Positions 40,259-49,161 of a stretch of 64,000 nucleotides of DNA are shown piece after piece; position 1 is the first letter of the stretch; the number at the start of each line of letters is the position of its first letter. Below the pieces are notes generated by a model that saw only the letters and a list, made by a program, of their open reading frames with translations, searched no databases and was not told the DNA's origin. The stretch is from the NCBI GenBank assembly GCA_016178015.1, contig JACOUB010000059.1, positions 1 to 64,000 of the forward strand, written 5' to 3'. The stretch comes from Methylocystis sp. (GTDB taxonomy: Bacteria > Pseudomonadota > Alphaproteobacteria > Rhizobiales > Beijerinckiaceae). The position numbers and the translations under genes are program-made.

Positions 40259-40948
40259 TCAAGTGTGGGCGCCGCGGGCGCGCAGCGAGGCGACCGCCTC
40301 CCACAACTCATCAAAATGCGAGATGACGCGGTCCGGGGCAAAGGCCTTCACCGGCGTCTCGGTATAGCCGAAATCCACCGCCACGACCGGCACGCCGGCG
40401 CCTTTGGCGGCTTCGATGTCGGTCTTTGAATCCCCCACCATCACGGCGCAAGCGGCGTCGCCTCCCGCCGCCGCGATGGTCAGCAGCAGGGCGCGCGGGT
40501 CCGGCTTGTTGACCGCGAAAGTCTCGCGGCCGCAGATCGCCGCGAAGCGATCGGCGACCCCAAGCCGCCCGAGCAGCAGCCTGGAGAGATGTTCGGGCTT
40601 GTTGGTGCAGATGGCGAGCCGGAAGTCCGCCTCAAAGAAACGTTCGAGGCAAGCGGCGGCGCCCGGAAAGAGCCGCGTCGCGTCGACGATATGGCCGGCG
40701 TAGTAGGCGATGAATTCGCCAAACAGCCAGTCGAGCCGCTCGGGCTCGAGCGGCGCGCCGCCGGCCGCGAAGCCGCGCTGGATCAGCGCTCGCGCGCCGC
40801 CCCCGACCATGGAGCGGGCGGCATGCGGCGCAACGCTCGGAAGTCCTTCCCGAACGAGCAGAACATTGAGCGCGCCGATGAGGTCTTCGGCCGTGTCGGC
40901 CAGCGTGCCATCGAGATCGAAGACCAGGGCGGGCGAGTTGTTCGTCAT
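40259..40948 (-). CDS. gph: Phosphoglycolate phosphatase (HAD family)
   Basis: HAD phosphatase, 229 aa. Motif I VFDLDGTLADT, motif II ICTNKPE, motif III Lys in VNKPDPRALLL, motif IV VMVGDSKTDIEAA. The cap domain (residues of about 18-85) and length fit Gph, which removes 2-phosphoglycolate made by DNA repair or Rubisco. ATG 40948; a longer reading from 41206 passes through another repeat and is not used. Other HAD substrates cannot be excluded. Confidence 0.87.
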   Translation of the reverse strand: MTNNSPALVFDLDGTLADTAEDLIGALNVLLVREGLPSVAPHAARSMVGGGARALIQRGFAAGGAPLEPERLDWLFGEFIAYYAGHIVDATRLFPGAAACLERFFEADFRLAICTNKPEHLSRLLLGRLGVADRFAAICGRETFAVNKPDPRALLLTIAAAGGDAACAVMVGDSKTDIEAAKGAGVPVVAVDFGYTETPVKAFAPDRVISHFDELWEAVASLRARGAHT

Positions 40949-40989
40949 CACCGAGGACCTCGCGATGGCCCGCTCGGCGGCAGGGCGAT

Positions 40990-41135
40990 CAGGTGAACAA
41001 CCAGAGTCCTCGCCTTCATGCTGAGGAGGCGGCGAAGCCGCCGTCTCGAAGCACGGGGGCGAGCTTCGAACGCCTGTTGCATGGTTCCCTCGTCCTTCGA
41101 GACGGCCCCTCCGGGGCCTCCTCAGGATGAGGGGG
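40990..41135. repeat. Dispersed repeat (ctcctcaggatgag/cttcatgctgagg type)
   Basis: Contains aggaggcggcgaagccgccg and ccttcgagacgg...cctcctcaggatgag, an imperfect inverted arrangement. It occupies the space between gph and the next gene and gives peptide stretches like APPQHEGEDSG when read through; I treat it as intergenic repeat. Confidence 0.6.
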
Positions 41136-41230
41136 CCATTCACCCGGCAGGCAGCTCGGCGACCGCACGTCTGGCGATCGTCGCATTGGCGTGTAGACTG
41201 CCGCACGTGATTCGCTCAAGGAGCCTTCTC

Positions 41231-41617
41231 GTGCGTCCGACATGTCATTTTCTCTCGTTCCGCTTCGCCGCCGTCCTGGCGGCCGCTGTTTTGGCGCCGG
41301 AGATCGTTTTGGCCGGCAATTATGAATTTCTCGCGGCCCCGCAGACCGACCTCAACCGCGTTTTCCGTCTCGACCGCGCGACGGGCGAGGTCGGCGCCTG
41401 TCAATATGGCCTGAAGGAGGGAGCGTCCATAGGCGTGACGCTCTGCTACCCGCCGGGCGAAGGCGCCAAAGCCGGGCAGTTCAGCGAATATGCGCTGGTC
41501 GCCTCCCGCCATACCGGCGAAGGCGGCGTGTTCCGCGTCGATCTGCGTTCGGGCCAAATGTCGATCTGCTTCGTGCTCAACGAGAGTTCGGTGGTCTGCA
41601 CGCCGCCCGCGAAGTGA
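41231..41617 (+). CDS. Small secreted protein of unknown function
   Basis: Protein of 128 aa from GTG 41231 (AAGGAG seven bases upstream). The signal peptide is FRFAAVLAAAVLAPEIVLA; the mature part GNYEFLAAPQTDLNRVFRLD has paired segments VGACQYGL/ISICFVLN-type with four Cys (GACQYG, VTLCYPP, SICFVL, VVCTPP). The two similar halves RVFRLDRATGEVGACQ and GVFRVDLRSGQMSICF suggest an internal repeat, probably beta strands. Function unknown. Confidence 0.72.
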   Translation: MRPTCHFLSFRFAAVLAAAVLAPEIVLAGNYEFLAAPQTDLNRVFRLDRATGEVGACQYGLKEGASIGVTLCYPPGEGAKAGQFSEYALVASRHTGEGGVFRVDLRSGQMSICFVLNESSVVCTPPAK

Positions 41618-41727
41618 GGTTTTTGCGTTGGACGGCGCGCCGGCGTTGATTTCCGCACGCAAGGCGATTATCGGGCTCTGGCCCGGCAATAGAGTAAAAT
41701 CAGCGCGCAACCCCGGCGGCGGTCCTC

Positions 41728-42438
41728 ATGTCCTCCAGTGCAGCCGACGAGATGAAACGCGCGGCGGCGGCGGTCGCGGTTGGGGCTGTTCGCCCGGGCA
41801 TGCGGCTCGGCCTTGGCACGGGCTCGACGGCTAAGCATTTCGTCGATCTCGTCGGCGCGCGGGTGCGGGACGGCCTGCGCGTTGTGTGCGTGCCGACATC
41901 CGAACGCACCCGCGAACAGGCTGTCGCGCTCTCGATTCCGCTCTCCACCCTGGACGAGACGCCCGCGCTCGATCTGACCGTGGACGGCGCCGACGAATTC
42001 GACGCGCAGCGCCGCCTCATCAAAGGCGGCGGCGGCGCTCTCCTGCGCGAAAAGATCGTCGCGGCGGCGTCAACGCGCATGTTCGTCATCGCCGACCAAT
42101 CCAAGCAAGTGGCGACCTTGGGCGCTTTTGCGCTGCCGGTCGAGGTCGATCGCTTCGGCGCCCTGGCGACGCGCCGCCATATCGAGCAGGCGGCGCGCGA
42201 TTTGGGGCTTAAAGGAGACGTTCGGCCGCGCGTGGGGCGGGACGGCCATGTTTTCGTCACCGATGGCGGCCATTTGATGCTCGACTGCGCATTCGGCGCC
42301 ATCCCCGATCCGGAAACGCTCGCGCATCGTTTGGCGGCCATTCCCGGCGTCATCGAACATGGACTGTTCATCGGTCTCGCCACCGCTATCATCGTCGCCG
42401 GCCGCGACGGCGTCAGAACGCTCGGCGAAGCAGTTTAA
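41728..42438 (+). CDS. rpiA: Ribose-5-phosphate isomerase A
   Basis: RpiA, 236 aa, interconverts ribulose-5-P and ribose-5-P. Motifs: [13 protein letters not shown] phosphate site, [25 protein letters not shown] with the catalytic Asp/Glu, and [13 protein letters not shown] with the catalytic Lys. The DUF2059 gene follows after about 50 bp. A normal housekeeping gene in central carbon metabolism. Confidence 0.94.
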   Translation: MSSSAADEMKRAAAAVAVGAVRPGMRLGLGTGSTAKHFVDLVGARVRDGLRVVCVPTSERTREQAVALSIPLSTLDETPALDLTVDGADEFDAQRRLIKGGGGALLREKIVAAASTRMFVIADQSKQVATLGAFALPVEVDRFGALATRRHIEQAARDLGLKGDVRPRVGRDGHVFVTDGGHLMLDCAFGAIPDPETLAHRLAAIPGVIEHGLFIGLATAIIVAGRDGVRTLGEAV

Positions 42439-42490
42439 CGGGCCTTGCCCGAGCGCCATTGTTTCGGCCGAGCAAGAGGAGACAACGATC

Positions 42491-43009
42491 GTGTTGAGCT
42501 TGTCGAGAAAAGTGCGATGCGGCCTCGTCGGCCTCGCGTTGGCGGCGCCGCCGGCGCTGGCGGAGCAGTCCGCCCCCGCAGCTCCCGCGCCATCCGCCGC
42601 GCAACTGACCTTGGCGCGCGACGTGGTGATCAATTCGGGCATCGCCAGCTCGTTTCAGATCATCATTCCGCAATTTCTCGATCAGATCGGCGTCACGCTG
42701 ACGCGCACGCGCCCCGAGCTCATCAGCGATCTCAATCTCGTTTTGGCGAACATCAAGTCGGAATTCGACAAGAAGGCCGACGACATGATCGACACGGCGG
42801 CGCGGCTCTATCTGCAGCGTCTGTCCGAGAAGGAGCTCGAAGACGTTTCCGCCTTCTACAAGAGCCCCTCGGGGCGCAAATACGTGGGGTCGCAACCGAT
42901 CTTGATGAACGACATGTTCGTCGCCATGCAGGCGTGGTCGCAAAAGATCTCCGTCGACATGATGACGCGCGTGCGCGAGGAAATGCGCAAGAAGGGTCAC
43001 GAATTGTGA
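42491..43009 (+). CDS. DUF2059-family periplasmic protein
   Basis: Exported protein, 172 aa, from GTG 42491 with GAGGAG upstream. The signal peptide is CGLVGLALAAPPALA. The helical body has the DUF2059 pattern YLQRLSEKELEDVSAFYKSP followed by GRKYVGSQPILMNDM. The function of the family is not known. It is likely cotranscribed with rpiA. Confidence 0.85.
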   Translation: MLSLSRKVRCGLVGLALAAPPALAEQSAPAAPAPSAAQLTLARDVVINSGIASSFQIIIPQFLDQIGVTLTRTRPELISDLNLVLANIKSEFDKKADDMIDTAARLYLQRLSEKELEDVSAFYKSPSGRKYVGSQPILMNDMFVAMQAWSQKISVDMMTRVREEMRKKGHEL

Positions 43010-43022
43010 CGGCGGCGCGGCT

Positions 43023-43212
43023 ACCCCCTCCCTGTCCCTCCCCCGCGGTACGCAAGTCGGATGCTTCCGACTTGCGCGTAAATGCCGAAGTCGGCAACAG
43101 CCGACTTCGGAGTGGGAGAGGGGACCCTAATGATCGGCGTTTTGCTTATTGGCTCTGAAGCCCCGAATCTGCTCCCTCTCCCGCGAAGCGGGGGAGGGTT
43201 GGGGAGGGGGCG
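43023..43212. repeat. R1 repeat copy 4 with two nested hairpins
   Basis: Opens ccccctccctgtccctcccc and closes gcgggggagggttggggagg. Two perfect hairpins are nested: CGCAAGTCGG/CCGACTTGCG at 43051-43076 and CCGAAGTCGGC/GCCGACTTCGG at 43085-43110. The same two-hairpin insertion occurs in the 2-kb copy with a different first stem. Confidence 0.88.
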
Positions 43213-43230
43213 ACGCGAACTGCTCGAGAT

Positions 43231-44607
43231 ATGCCGCAATTCGATTACGATCTCGTTGTCATTGGCGCGGGCTCCGGGGGCGTGCGCGCCGCCCGCGTCG
43301 CCGCCGGCTACGGCGCCAAGGTCGCCGTGGCCGAAGAGTTCCGGGTCGGCGGGACGTGCGTCATACGCGGCTGCGTCCCCAAGAAGCTTTATGTGCTGGC
43401 AGGTCGCTTTCGCGACGACTTCGAGGACGCCGCCGGCTTCGGCTGGCGCGTCGGCAAGCCGCAATTCGATTGGCCGGCGCTGGTTGCCGCCAAAGAGCAG
43501 GAAATCACACGGCTCTCGGAACTCTATGCGCAAAATCTGACCAAGGCCGGCGTCGAAATCATTCCCGCGCGGGCCGCGCTCGCGGGACCAAACGCCGTTC
43601 GTTTTGCCGACGGCAGGCGCGTCAGCGCGCGCGTCATTCTCGTCGCCATGGGCGCGGCGCCTGTGCTCTCCCCGCAAATTCCGGGCATAGAATTGGCGAT
43701 CTCGTCCAACGAGATTTTCGATCTTCCGGTTTTTCCAAGACGCCTCCTTATCGTCGGCGGAGGCTACATCGCCGTCGAATTCGCCAGTATTTTCACGCGG
43801 CTCGGCGCAAGGGTGCACATGAGCATGCGCGCCGAGCATCCGTTGCGCGGCTTCGACGAGGATTTGCGTCGTCGCCTTCACACGGCGCTTGAAAGCGATG
43901 GCGTCGATATGCGGACCGGCGTCCTGCCGACGCGAATCGAGAAGACGGCAAATGGACTCGACGTGACCTTCCAAGACGGATCGCATCTCGAGGTGGACCA
44001 GGCGCTGGCCAGCACTGGCCGGCGTCCCTCGACGCAAGGCCTCGGACTCGAGGCCATTGGCGTGGCGTTGCGAGAGAACGGCGCCGTCATCGTCGATGCG
44101 CGCTCGCGCAGCAGCGTCGAATCAATCTATGCGGTGGGCGATGTAACGGATCGCGTCAATCTGACGCCCGTCGCCATTCGCGAGGGCCACGCTTTCGCCG
44201 ATACGGCGTTCGGCGGCAAGCCGACCGCCGTCGATCACGACAACGTCCCAACGGCCGTATTCACGACGCCCGAGCTCGGGACGGTCGGCCTCACCGAGGA
44301 CGAGGCGAAGGCGAAGTTTGCGCGCCTCGACATCTATGACACCAGTTTCCGCCCGCTGCGGGCGACCTTGTCCAAGCGGGCGGAAACCGTGTTTATGAAG
44401 ATTGTCGTCGATGCTGCGAGCGATCGCGTGCTCGGCGTTCACATTTTCGGCGAGGCGGCGGCTGAAATGGCGCAGCTCGCGGCGATTCCTTTGCGCATGG
44501 GCGCGCGTAAGAGCGATTTCGACGCCGCCATGGCGCTGCACCCGACGATCGCCGAGGAACTCGTGACCATGGGCGCGCCGACGCGCCGTTGCGAAGGCGC
44601 GGCGTGA
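43231..44607 (+). CDS. gor: Glutathione reductase
   Basis: NADPH-dependent glutathione-disulfide reductase, 458 aa. FAD motif LVVIGAGSGGVRAARVAA, redox disulfide VGGTCVIRGCVPKKLYV, NADPH motif LLIVGGGYIAVEFASIF with the basic residues further on (SMRAEHPLRG), and the C-terminal active-site His-Glu MALHPTIAEELVT. The two Cys are separated by four residues as expected. Cytoplasmic. Confidence 0.93.
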   Translation: MPQFDYDLVVIGAGSGGVRAARVAAGYGAKVAVAEEFRVGGTCVIRGCVPKKLYVLAGRFRDDFEDAAGFGWRVGKPQFDWPALVAAKEQEITRLSELYAQNLTKAGVEIIPARAALAGPNAVRFADGRRVSARVILVAMGAAPVLSPQIPGIELAISSNEIFDLPVFPRRLLIVGGGYIAVEFASIFTRLGARVHMSMRAEHPLRGFDEDLRRRLHTALESDGVDMRTGVLPTRIEKTANGLDVTFQDGSHLEVDQALASTGRRPSTQGLGLEAIGVALRENGAVIVDARSRSSVESIYAVGDVTDRVNLTPVAIREGHAFADTAFGGKPTAVDHDNVPTAVFTTPELGTVGLTEDEAKAKFARLDIYDTSFRPLRATLSKRAETVFMKIVVDAASDRVLGVHIFGEAAAEMAQLAAIPLRMGARKSDFDAAMALHPTIAEELVTMGAPTRRCEGAA

Positions 44608-44665
44608 CGCGGGTCCTGAACGAAAGGTTAGACCCAACCGCCTCGCATATTCGGCAACCTACCAT

Positions 44666-44802
44666 CCGTCATGGCCGGGCTTGTCCCGGCCATCCACGCC
44701 GAGACGCGACGAGAAACTTTGCAAGGAAGACGACGACGCCTACCCTTCCAAGTTCATTACAACCCTTCGGCGTGGATGCCCGCGACAAGCGCGGGCATGA
44801 CG
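44666..44802. repeat. Repeat R3, closely spaced inverted pair
   Basis: A 35-bp R3 copy (44666-44700) and a diverged inverted copy (44769-44802, beginning ggcgtggatgcccgcgacaa) are separated by 68 bp with no gene. It may be an empty or decayed counterpart of the pairs that enclose genes. Confidence 0.8.
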
Positions 44803-44807
44803 ATTGA

Positions 44808-46157
44808 CTACGCCGCGGCCGCCTGAGGTCTGGTCCAACCGGCAGGCGCATAGGCCAACACATTGCCCATGTGGACCAAGGGCGACGACAGCTCGGGCGA
44901 CTGCAAGACCGAGAGGAACTCCGCATAGGCTTCGTGCGTGGGCGCGCCGATGAAAGCCTCCTTGAATTCATCGCGGCTGAAAATGTCTCGCTGACGGATC
45001 ATATTGAACGAGACCATGTCGGCGGCGTAGTCGCGGCCGAGTTGCACGAACTCCAGCATTTCGCCAAAATTTCGCGCTTGCACGACCATCGAGAAGATGA
45101 GCTCGGCGATTTCGCCCGATTCCCGCAAGGTCTTGACGAAGGCCAAGTTTCTCAAGAGACGCTCGAAACTCCCGTTCCGCCGCACGAAGGCGTAGGTGTC
45201 GGGCCGCGCCGCGTCGATCGAAATGTGCGCGCTGCCGACGCGCCCTTGCAGGCGAAGGTCTTGCCAGGCGCGTTCGTTCCACAACTGGCCATTGGTGTGC
45301 AGATGGATTTTGAGACGCGGAAATTCGCCGCCGTTCAGGCGTTTGATCAGGTTGCGGAAGTGATTGCTGCCAAAGGGATCTCCAGAGCCCGTTATCAAGA
45401 CCTCGTCGGCCTCGCGCAACAGCGGCAGGATCGAGGTCTCGGTCAGCGCGTCGAGCTTCGCCTGTCTCGCCTTGTCGGCGACATAGACGCGGGATCGGCA
45501 CGACGGGCAGGACAGATTGCACGACTTGTCGTGCGACAGAAAGACTTGGCGCGGAAAGGATAGCGCTTCGCCCGAGTGGTGTTCGTCCAGGATCGCGCGC
45601 GCTTCCTTAGAGTCGCGTCGCGGCAGCGATCGGCTGGAGATGCCGGCGCAATTCAAGTGATTGCAGTAGCGGAACGAACCGTCGACGATCGACTCGCGGA
45701 GTTGTTGCGCGGCGGGCCCCGTCCACAGTTTGGTCGGGTCCGCATCGAGGCGGCCGATCGGCGTCGGCAGCCAAACCGGGCAGCAAACGAAGGCCAATCC
45801 GTTATGCGTCGTCTCCAGCGTTCGAAACGGCCGTTCGCAAAAATGCCCACGCAAATAGGCCTTGAGATCTTCGTCGCGCGGCAGCGTTCGCGAGCGCTCC
45901 TGGCGGCGCCGCAGCATGATGTTGGTGTCGATCCAGGTCTTGACCGCTTCGATTCGATCCTGGCCGATGACCTCGTGAACCGCGGGATCGACAATGAACC
46001 GCATCAGCCGGCGTGGCGCTGCGGCTTCGACCAGGTTCACCAGGTTTGCTGACAATCTCGACAGTAGTGCGCTCAATTCGATCCTCGGCTGTTTCACCAG
46101 CGATTTCCGCGCCTCGGCGATCGGCGACGATACGCCAATCTTGCGCTGCCCGAACAA
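44808..46157 (-). CDS. Radical SAM protein with N-terminal SPASM-like Cys region
   Basis: 449 aa. The radical SAM motif is SCNLSCPSCRSR (about 215-226), followed by VLITGSGDPFGSNHF, KIHLHTNGQLW and AHISIDAARPDTY. Before it, at about 100-175, is a Cys set (GHFCERPF, FVCCPVWLP, YCNHLNCAGI) resembling a SPASM/twitch binding site, which is usually C-terminal in such enzymes. The start is uncertain: TTG 46157 is used for coverage. No precursor peptide or partner is evident nearby. The substrate is unknown. Confidence 0.8.
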   Translation of the reverse strand: MFGQRKIGVSSPIAEARKSLVKQPRIELSALLSRLSANLVNLVEAAAPRRLMRFIVDPAVHEVIGQDRIEAVKTWIDTNIMLRRRQERSRTLPRDEDLKAYLRGHFCERPFRTLETTHNGLAFVCCPVWLPTPIGRLDADPTKLWTGPAAQQLRESIVDGSFRYCNHLNCAGISSRSLPRRDSKEARAILDEHHSGEALSFPRQVFLSHDKSCNLSCPSCRSRVYVADKARQAKLDALTETSILPLLREADEVLITGSGDPFGSNHFRNLIKRLNGGEFPRLKIHLHTNGQLWNERAWQDLRLQGRVGSAHISIDAARPDTYAFVRRNGSFERLLRNLAFVKTLRESGEIAELIFSMVVQARNFGEMLEFVQLGRDYAADMVSFNMIRQRDIFSRDEFKEAFIGAPTHEAYAEFLSVLQSPELSSPLVHMGNVLAYAPAGWTRPQAAAA

Positions 46158-46388
46158 TGCCCTCGAAACGTTGCGTCGTCAAAGGGGTATTATAGGCAGC
46201 GGCGCTCGAGGCGCGATGGCGGCTTGCGCAGTCGCGTGATCGCGGTTGCGCGCGAGCAAGCCCTGTGCCACACCACACGCTCTTGTATCTTTTTGAGCCG
46301 CAACCATAATCGGCAAAGATATCGCATGCCGACGGCGCCTAGAAAGCGCCGGGATCATGGAAAGGGCGCCAGCGTGGTGGACGAAGCG

Positions 46389-47855
46389 ATGACGACGCGT
46401 AATTATTTCACTCGCAAGTCCATCGAGGACATCATCGCATCCGGCGAAGGCGAGCACGTAAAGATGACGCGTTCGCTTGGACCGATTTCGCTGACGGCGC
46501 TCGGCGTCGGCGGGATCATCGGCACCGGCATCTTCGTTCTCACCGGCACCGCGGCGGCTCATAACGCCGGTCCCGCCGTCATGATCTCCTTCGCGCTGGC
46601 CGGCGTCGCCTGCGCCTTCGTCGCCCTTTGCTACGCGGAATTGGCGGCGCTCATTCCCGTCGCGGGCAGCACTTACACTTACACCTACGCGACGCTTGGC
46701 GAAATCTTCGCCTGGATCATCGGCTGGGACCTCATTCTCGAATACGGCATGGGCGCCGCGACCGTCGCGGTCGGCTGGTCCGGTTATCTCGCCAACGTCA
46801 TGCGCAGCGTCGGCCTGCCGTTGCCGCCGCAATTCGCCGCGGCCTATTTCGCCGAGCCGATAAAGCTCGCCGATGGCGGGACGATCGAGGGCGTGTTCAA
46901 CGTGCCGGCGGCGGCGATCATTTTGGTCCTCACGGCGCTGCTGGTGCGCGGCACGCGAGAATCGTCGCTGTTCAACAATGTCATCGTCGCTTTCAAAGTG
47001 TTCGTGGTGATAGCCGTCATCGTCTTCGGCGCGGCGCATGTCGAAGCAGCCAATTGGGTTCCGCTGGTGCCGGAAAATACCGGCGAATTCGGACATTTCG
47101 GCTGGAGCGGCGTGATGCGCGGCGCCTCGGTGGTGTTCTTCGCCTACATCGGCTTCGACGCGGTGTCGACGGCGGCGCAGGAGGCGCGCTTGCCCCAGCG
47201 CGACGTGCCGATCGGCATTTTGGGATCGCTCGTCATCTGCACCATTCTTTACGTCGCGGTGGCGGCGGTGGTGACCGGCGTCGTCTCCTATACCAAGCTC
47301 GGCGTGCCCGATCCGATCGCCGTGGCGATCGACGCCACCGGCCTGACCTGGCTCGCTCTCGCCGTGAAGCTCGGCGCCCTCGCCGGCTTGACGACGGCGA
47401 TGCTGGTGCTGCTGTATGGCCAGACGCGCGTGTTCTTCACCATGGCGCTGGACGGCTTGCTGCCGCCGGTGTTCTCGCGGCTGCATCACTCTTGGCGCAC
47501 GCCGGCGATTTCGCAGACATTCGTCGGCGTATTGGGCGCGCTGACGGCGGGACTGTTTCCGATCCGCGAACTTGCCGAAATGGTCAACATCGGCACGCTC
47601 GCCGCCTTCGCGCTGGTTTGCGGCGCCGTCCTTTATCTGCGCCGCTATTCGCCAGAGCTGTATCGCCCCTTCCGCGCGCCGGGCATTCCTGTAATGCCGA
47701 TCCTCGGCATTTTGTCCTGCCTCGCGCTGATGGCCGCTCTGCCCGGCCCAACCTGGATACGCTTGTTTGTCTGGATGGCGATCGGCCTCGCCTTTTACTT
47801 TATCTACGGCAACATGAGAGGGCGCCCCGCTGGCCGAATAGCAAGTGGCGAGTAG
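46389..47855 (+). CDS. APC-family amino-acid permease (cationic type)
   Basis: Twelve-helix amino-acid transporter, 488 aa, starting MTTRNYFTRKSIEDIIASGE. The first helix carries the substrate loop ALGVGGIIGTGIFVLTGTAA, with AGVACAFVALCYAELAALIP after it and FFAYIGFDAVSTAAQEARLP in TM6-loop. It matches the CAT-like branch. GTG 46374 with GGAAAGGG is an alternative start. The last six codons (RIASGE) and the stop fall in the hairpin repeat of the agtagcgaatagcgag family, so the original C-terminus may have been altered. Confidence 0.88.
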   Translation: MTTRNYFTRKSIEDIIASGEGEHVKMTRSLGPISLTALGVGGIIGTGIFVLTGTAAAHNAGPAVMISFALAGVACAFVALCYAELAALIPVAGSTYTYTYATLGEIFAWIIGWDLILEYGMGAATVAVGWSGYLANVMRSVGLPLPPQFAAAYFAEPIKLADGGTIEGVFNVPAAAIILVLTALLVRGTRESSLFNNVIVAFKVFVVIAVIVFGAAHVEAANWVPLVPENTGEFGHFGWSGVMRGASVVFFAYIGFDAVSTAAQEARLPQRDVPIGILGSLVICTILYVAVAAVVTGVVSYTKLGVPDPIAVAIDATGLTWLALAVKLGALAGLTTAMLVLLYGQTRVFFTMALDGLLPPVFSRLHHSWRTPAISQTFVGVLGALTAGLFPIRELAEMVNIGTLAAFALVCGAVLYLRRYSPELYRPFRAPGIPVMPILGILSCLALMAALPGPTWIRLFVWMAIGLAFYFIYGNMRGRPAGRIASGE

Positions 47856-47887
47856 GCAGTAGAAAAGCTATTCGCTATTCGCGCTCT
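47838..47887. repeat. Hairpin repeat (agtagcgaatagcgag family), copy 2
   Basis: Sequence gaatagcaagtggcgagtag ... ctattcgctattcgc around an aaaag loop resembles 31239-31289. It overlaps the end of the permease gene and stops 12 bp before the cobT ATG. Confidence 0.8.
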
Positions 47888-47899
47888 AAAAAAACAAAC

Positions 47900-48922
47900 A
47901 TGCTGACAGATATCTGCCCATTCGATGAAATCCGCATGCTGCTGGCAAATTTGCCGCCGCCTTGCGAGAGAAGCGTCGCCGCGGTGCGCCGGCGCGACGC
48001 CGAGCTCACCAAGCCGCCCGGCGCGCTCGGGCGTCTCGAGGAGATCGTCGAGTGGCTGGCGGCGTTGCAGGGCAAGGCTGAGCCCGCAATCGAACGTCCG
48101 CTGGTCGCGGTTTTCGCCGGCAATCACGGCGTCGCGGCCAAGGGCGTGTCCGCTTTCCCCGCCAGCGTCACGAAGCAGATGCTGGACAATTTCACGAGCG
48201 GCGGCGCGGCGATCAATCAGATTTGCGCGACCTTCGGCGTCGGCCTCAAGGTCTTCGAGCTGGCGTTGGAGTTGCCGACCAGGGACATGAGCGAAACGGC
48301 CGCCATGGAGGAGAAGGAGGCCGCCGCCACCTTCGCCTATGGCATGGAGGCGATCGACGGCGGCGTCGATCTGCTGGCGCCGGGCGAAATGGGCATCGGC
48401 AATACGAGCGCCGCGGCGGCGATCTATGGCGCGCTCTACGGCGGCCCCGCCGCGCGCTGGACGGGACGCGGAACCGGGCTCGACGACGAAGGCCTGGCGC
48501 GCAAGAACGCCGTGATCGACCAGGCGCTGGCCTTGCACGCCGGCCATCTCGCCGACCCTCTGGAAATCCTGCGCCGGCTCGGCGGGCGCGAGATCGCCGC
48601 CATGATGGGCGCGATTCTCGCCGCGCGCCTCGCCGGCGTGCCGGTGCTGCTCGACGGTTATGTCGCCTGTGCGGCGGCGGCCTTGTTGCACGCGATGGAT
48701 GAGAACGCCATCGGCCATTGCCTCGCCGGCCATGCGTCGCCGGAAGGCGCGCATCGCGACGTGTTGCAGCGGCTCGGCAAGGCCCCCTTGCTCGATCTCG
48801 GCATGCGGCTCGGCGAAGGTTCCGGCGCGGCGCTGGCCATCGGCCTCGTCAAGGCGGCGCTCGCCTGCCATCGCGACATGGCCACCTTCGCCAGCGCCGG
48901 GGTTTCCGGCAAGACGGGTTGA
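47900..48922 (+). CDS. cobT: Nicotinate-nucleotide--dimethylbenzimidazole phosphoribosyltransferase
   Basis: CobT, 340 aa, activates dimethylbenzimidazole for the lower loop of cobalamin. Motifs: TKPPGALGRLEEIVEWLAAL, VAVFAGNHGVAAKGVSAFPA, APGEMGIGNTSAAAAIYGAL and a C-terminal LDLGMRLGEGSGAALA with the catalytic Glu. ATG 47900 lies directly after the hairpin repeat and has only A-rich sequence (ctaaaaaaacaaac) upstream, no Shine-Dalgarno site. No other cobalamin genes are in the window. Confidence 0.93.
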   Translation: MLTDICPFDEIRMLLANLPPPCERSVAAVRRRDAELTKPPGALGRLEEIVEWLAALQGKAEPAIERPLVAVFAGNHGVAAKGVSAFPASVTKQMLDNFTSGGAAINQICATFGVGLKVFELALELPTRDMSETAAMEEKEAAATFAYGMEAIDGGVDLLAPGEMGIGNTSAAAAIYGALYGGPAARWTGRGTGLDDEGLARKNAVIDQALALHAGHLADPLEILRRLGGREIAAMMGAILAARLAGVPVLLDGYVACAAAALLHAMDENAIGHCLAGHASPEGAHRDVLQRLGKAPLLDLGMRLGEGSGAALAIGLVKAALACHRDMATFASAGVSGKTG

Positions 48923-49161
48923 AAGTATCGGCCGCCCCCGACGGCGCGGCGGGCGTGCCGGTCAACGTCGTCGTTAGCAAGACAAAAAACTCCGAGGAAG
49001 CGCGCAACAAGCAGTGGCTCGACGTAGGGCTCGGCGCGCAGATCTTGAAAGACCTCGGCGTGTCCTCGGTTCGCCTGCGCACCTCAAACCCCAAACGGCG
49101 CGCCTACGTCGGCCTCTCGGGCTTCGGCATCGAGATCGCGGCGGTGGAGCCGGTGGAGTAA
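48923..49161 (+). pseudogene. ribA: C-terminal fragment of GTP cyclohydrolase II/RibBA
   Basis: An open frame without a plausible start encodes WLDVGLGAQILKDLGVSSVR and RAYVGLSGFGIEIAAVEPVE, matching the end of RibA/RibBA (YGxGAQIL-DLGV-xxRLLTNNP-K). The GTP-binding and zinc domains are missing. It follows cobT with no gap and probably is a remnant of a truncated riboflavin gene. Confidence 0.7.

Noticed and set aside
46179-47489. Long minus-strand frame opposite the amino-acid permease
   Set aside because: His/Arg-rich shadow of a membrane-protein gene in a GC-rich genome.
46628-47899. Plus-strand frame running through the permease into cobT
   Set aside because: Only the part from ATG 47900 is CobT; the earlier part is an out-of-frame reading of the permease.
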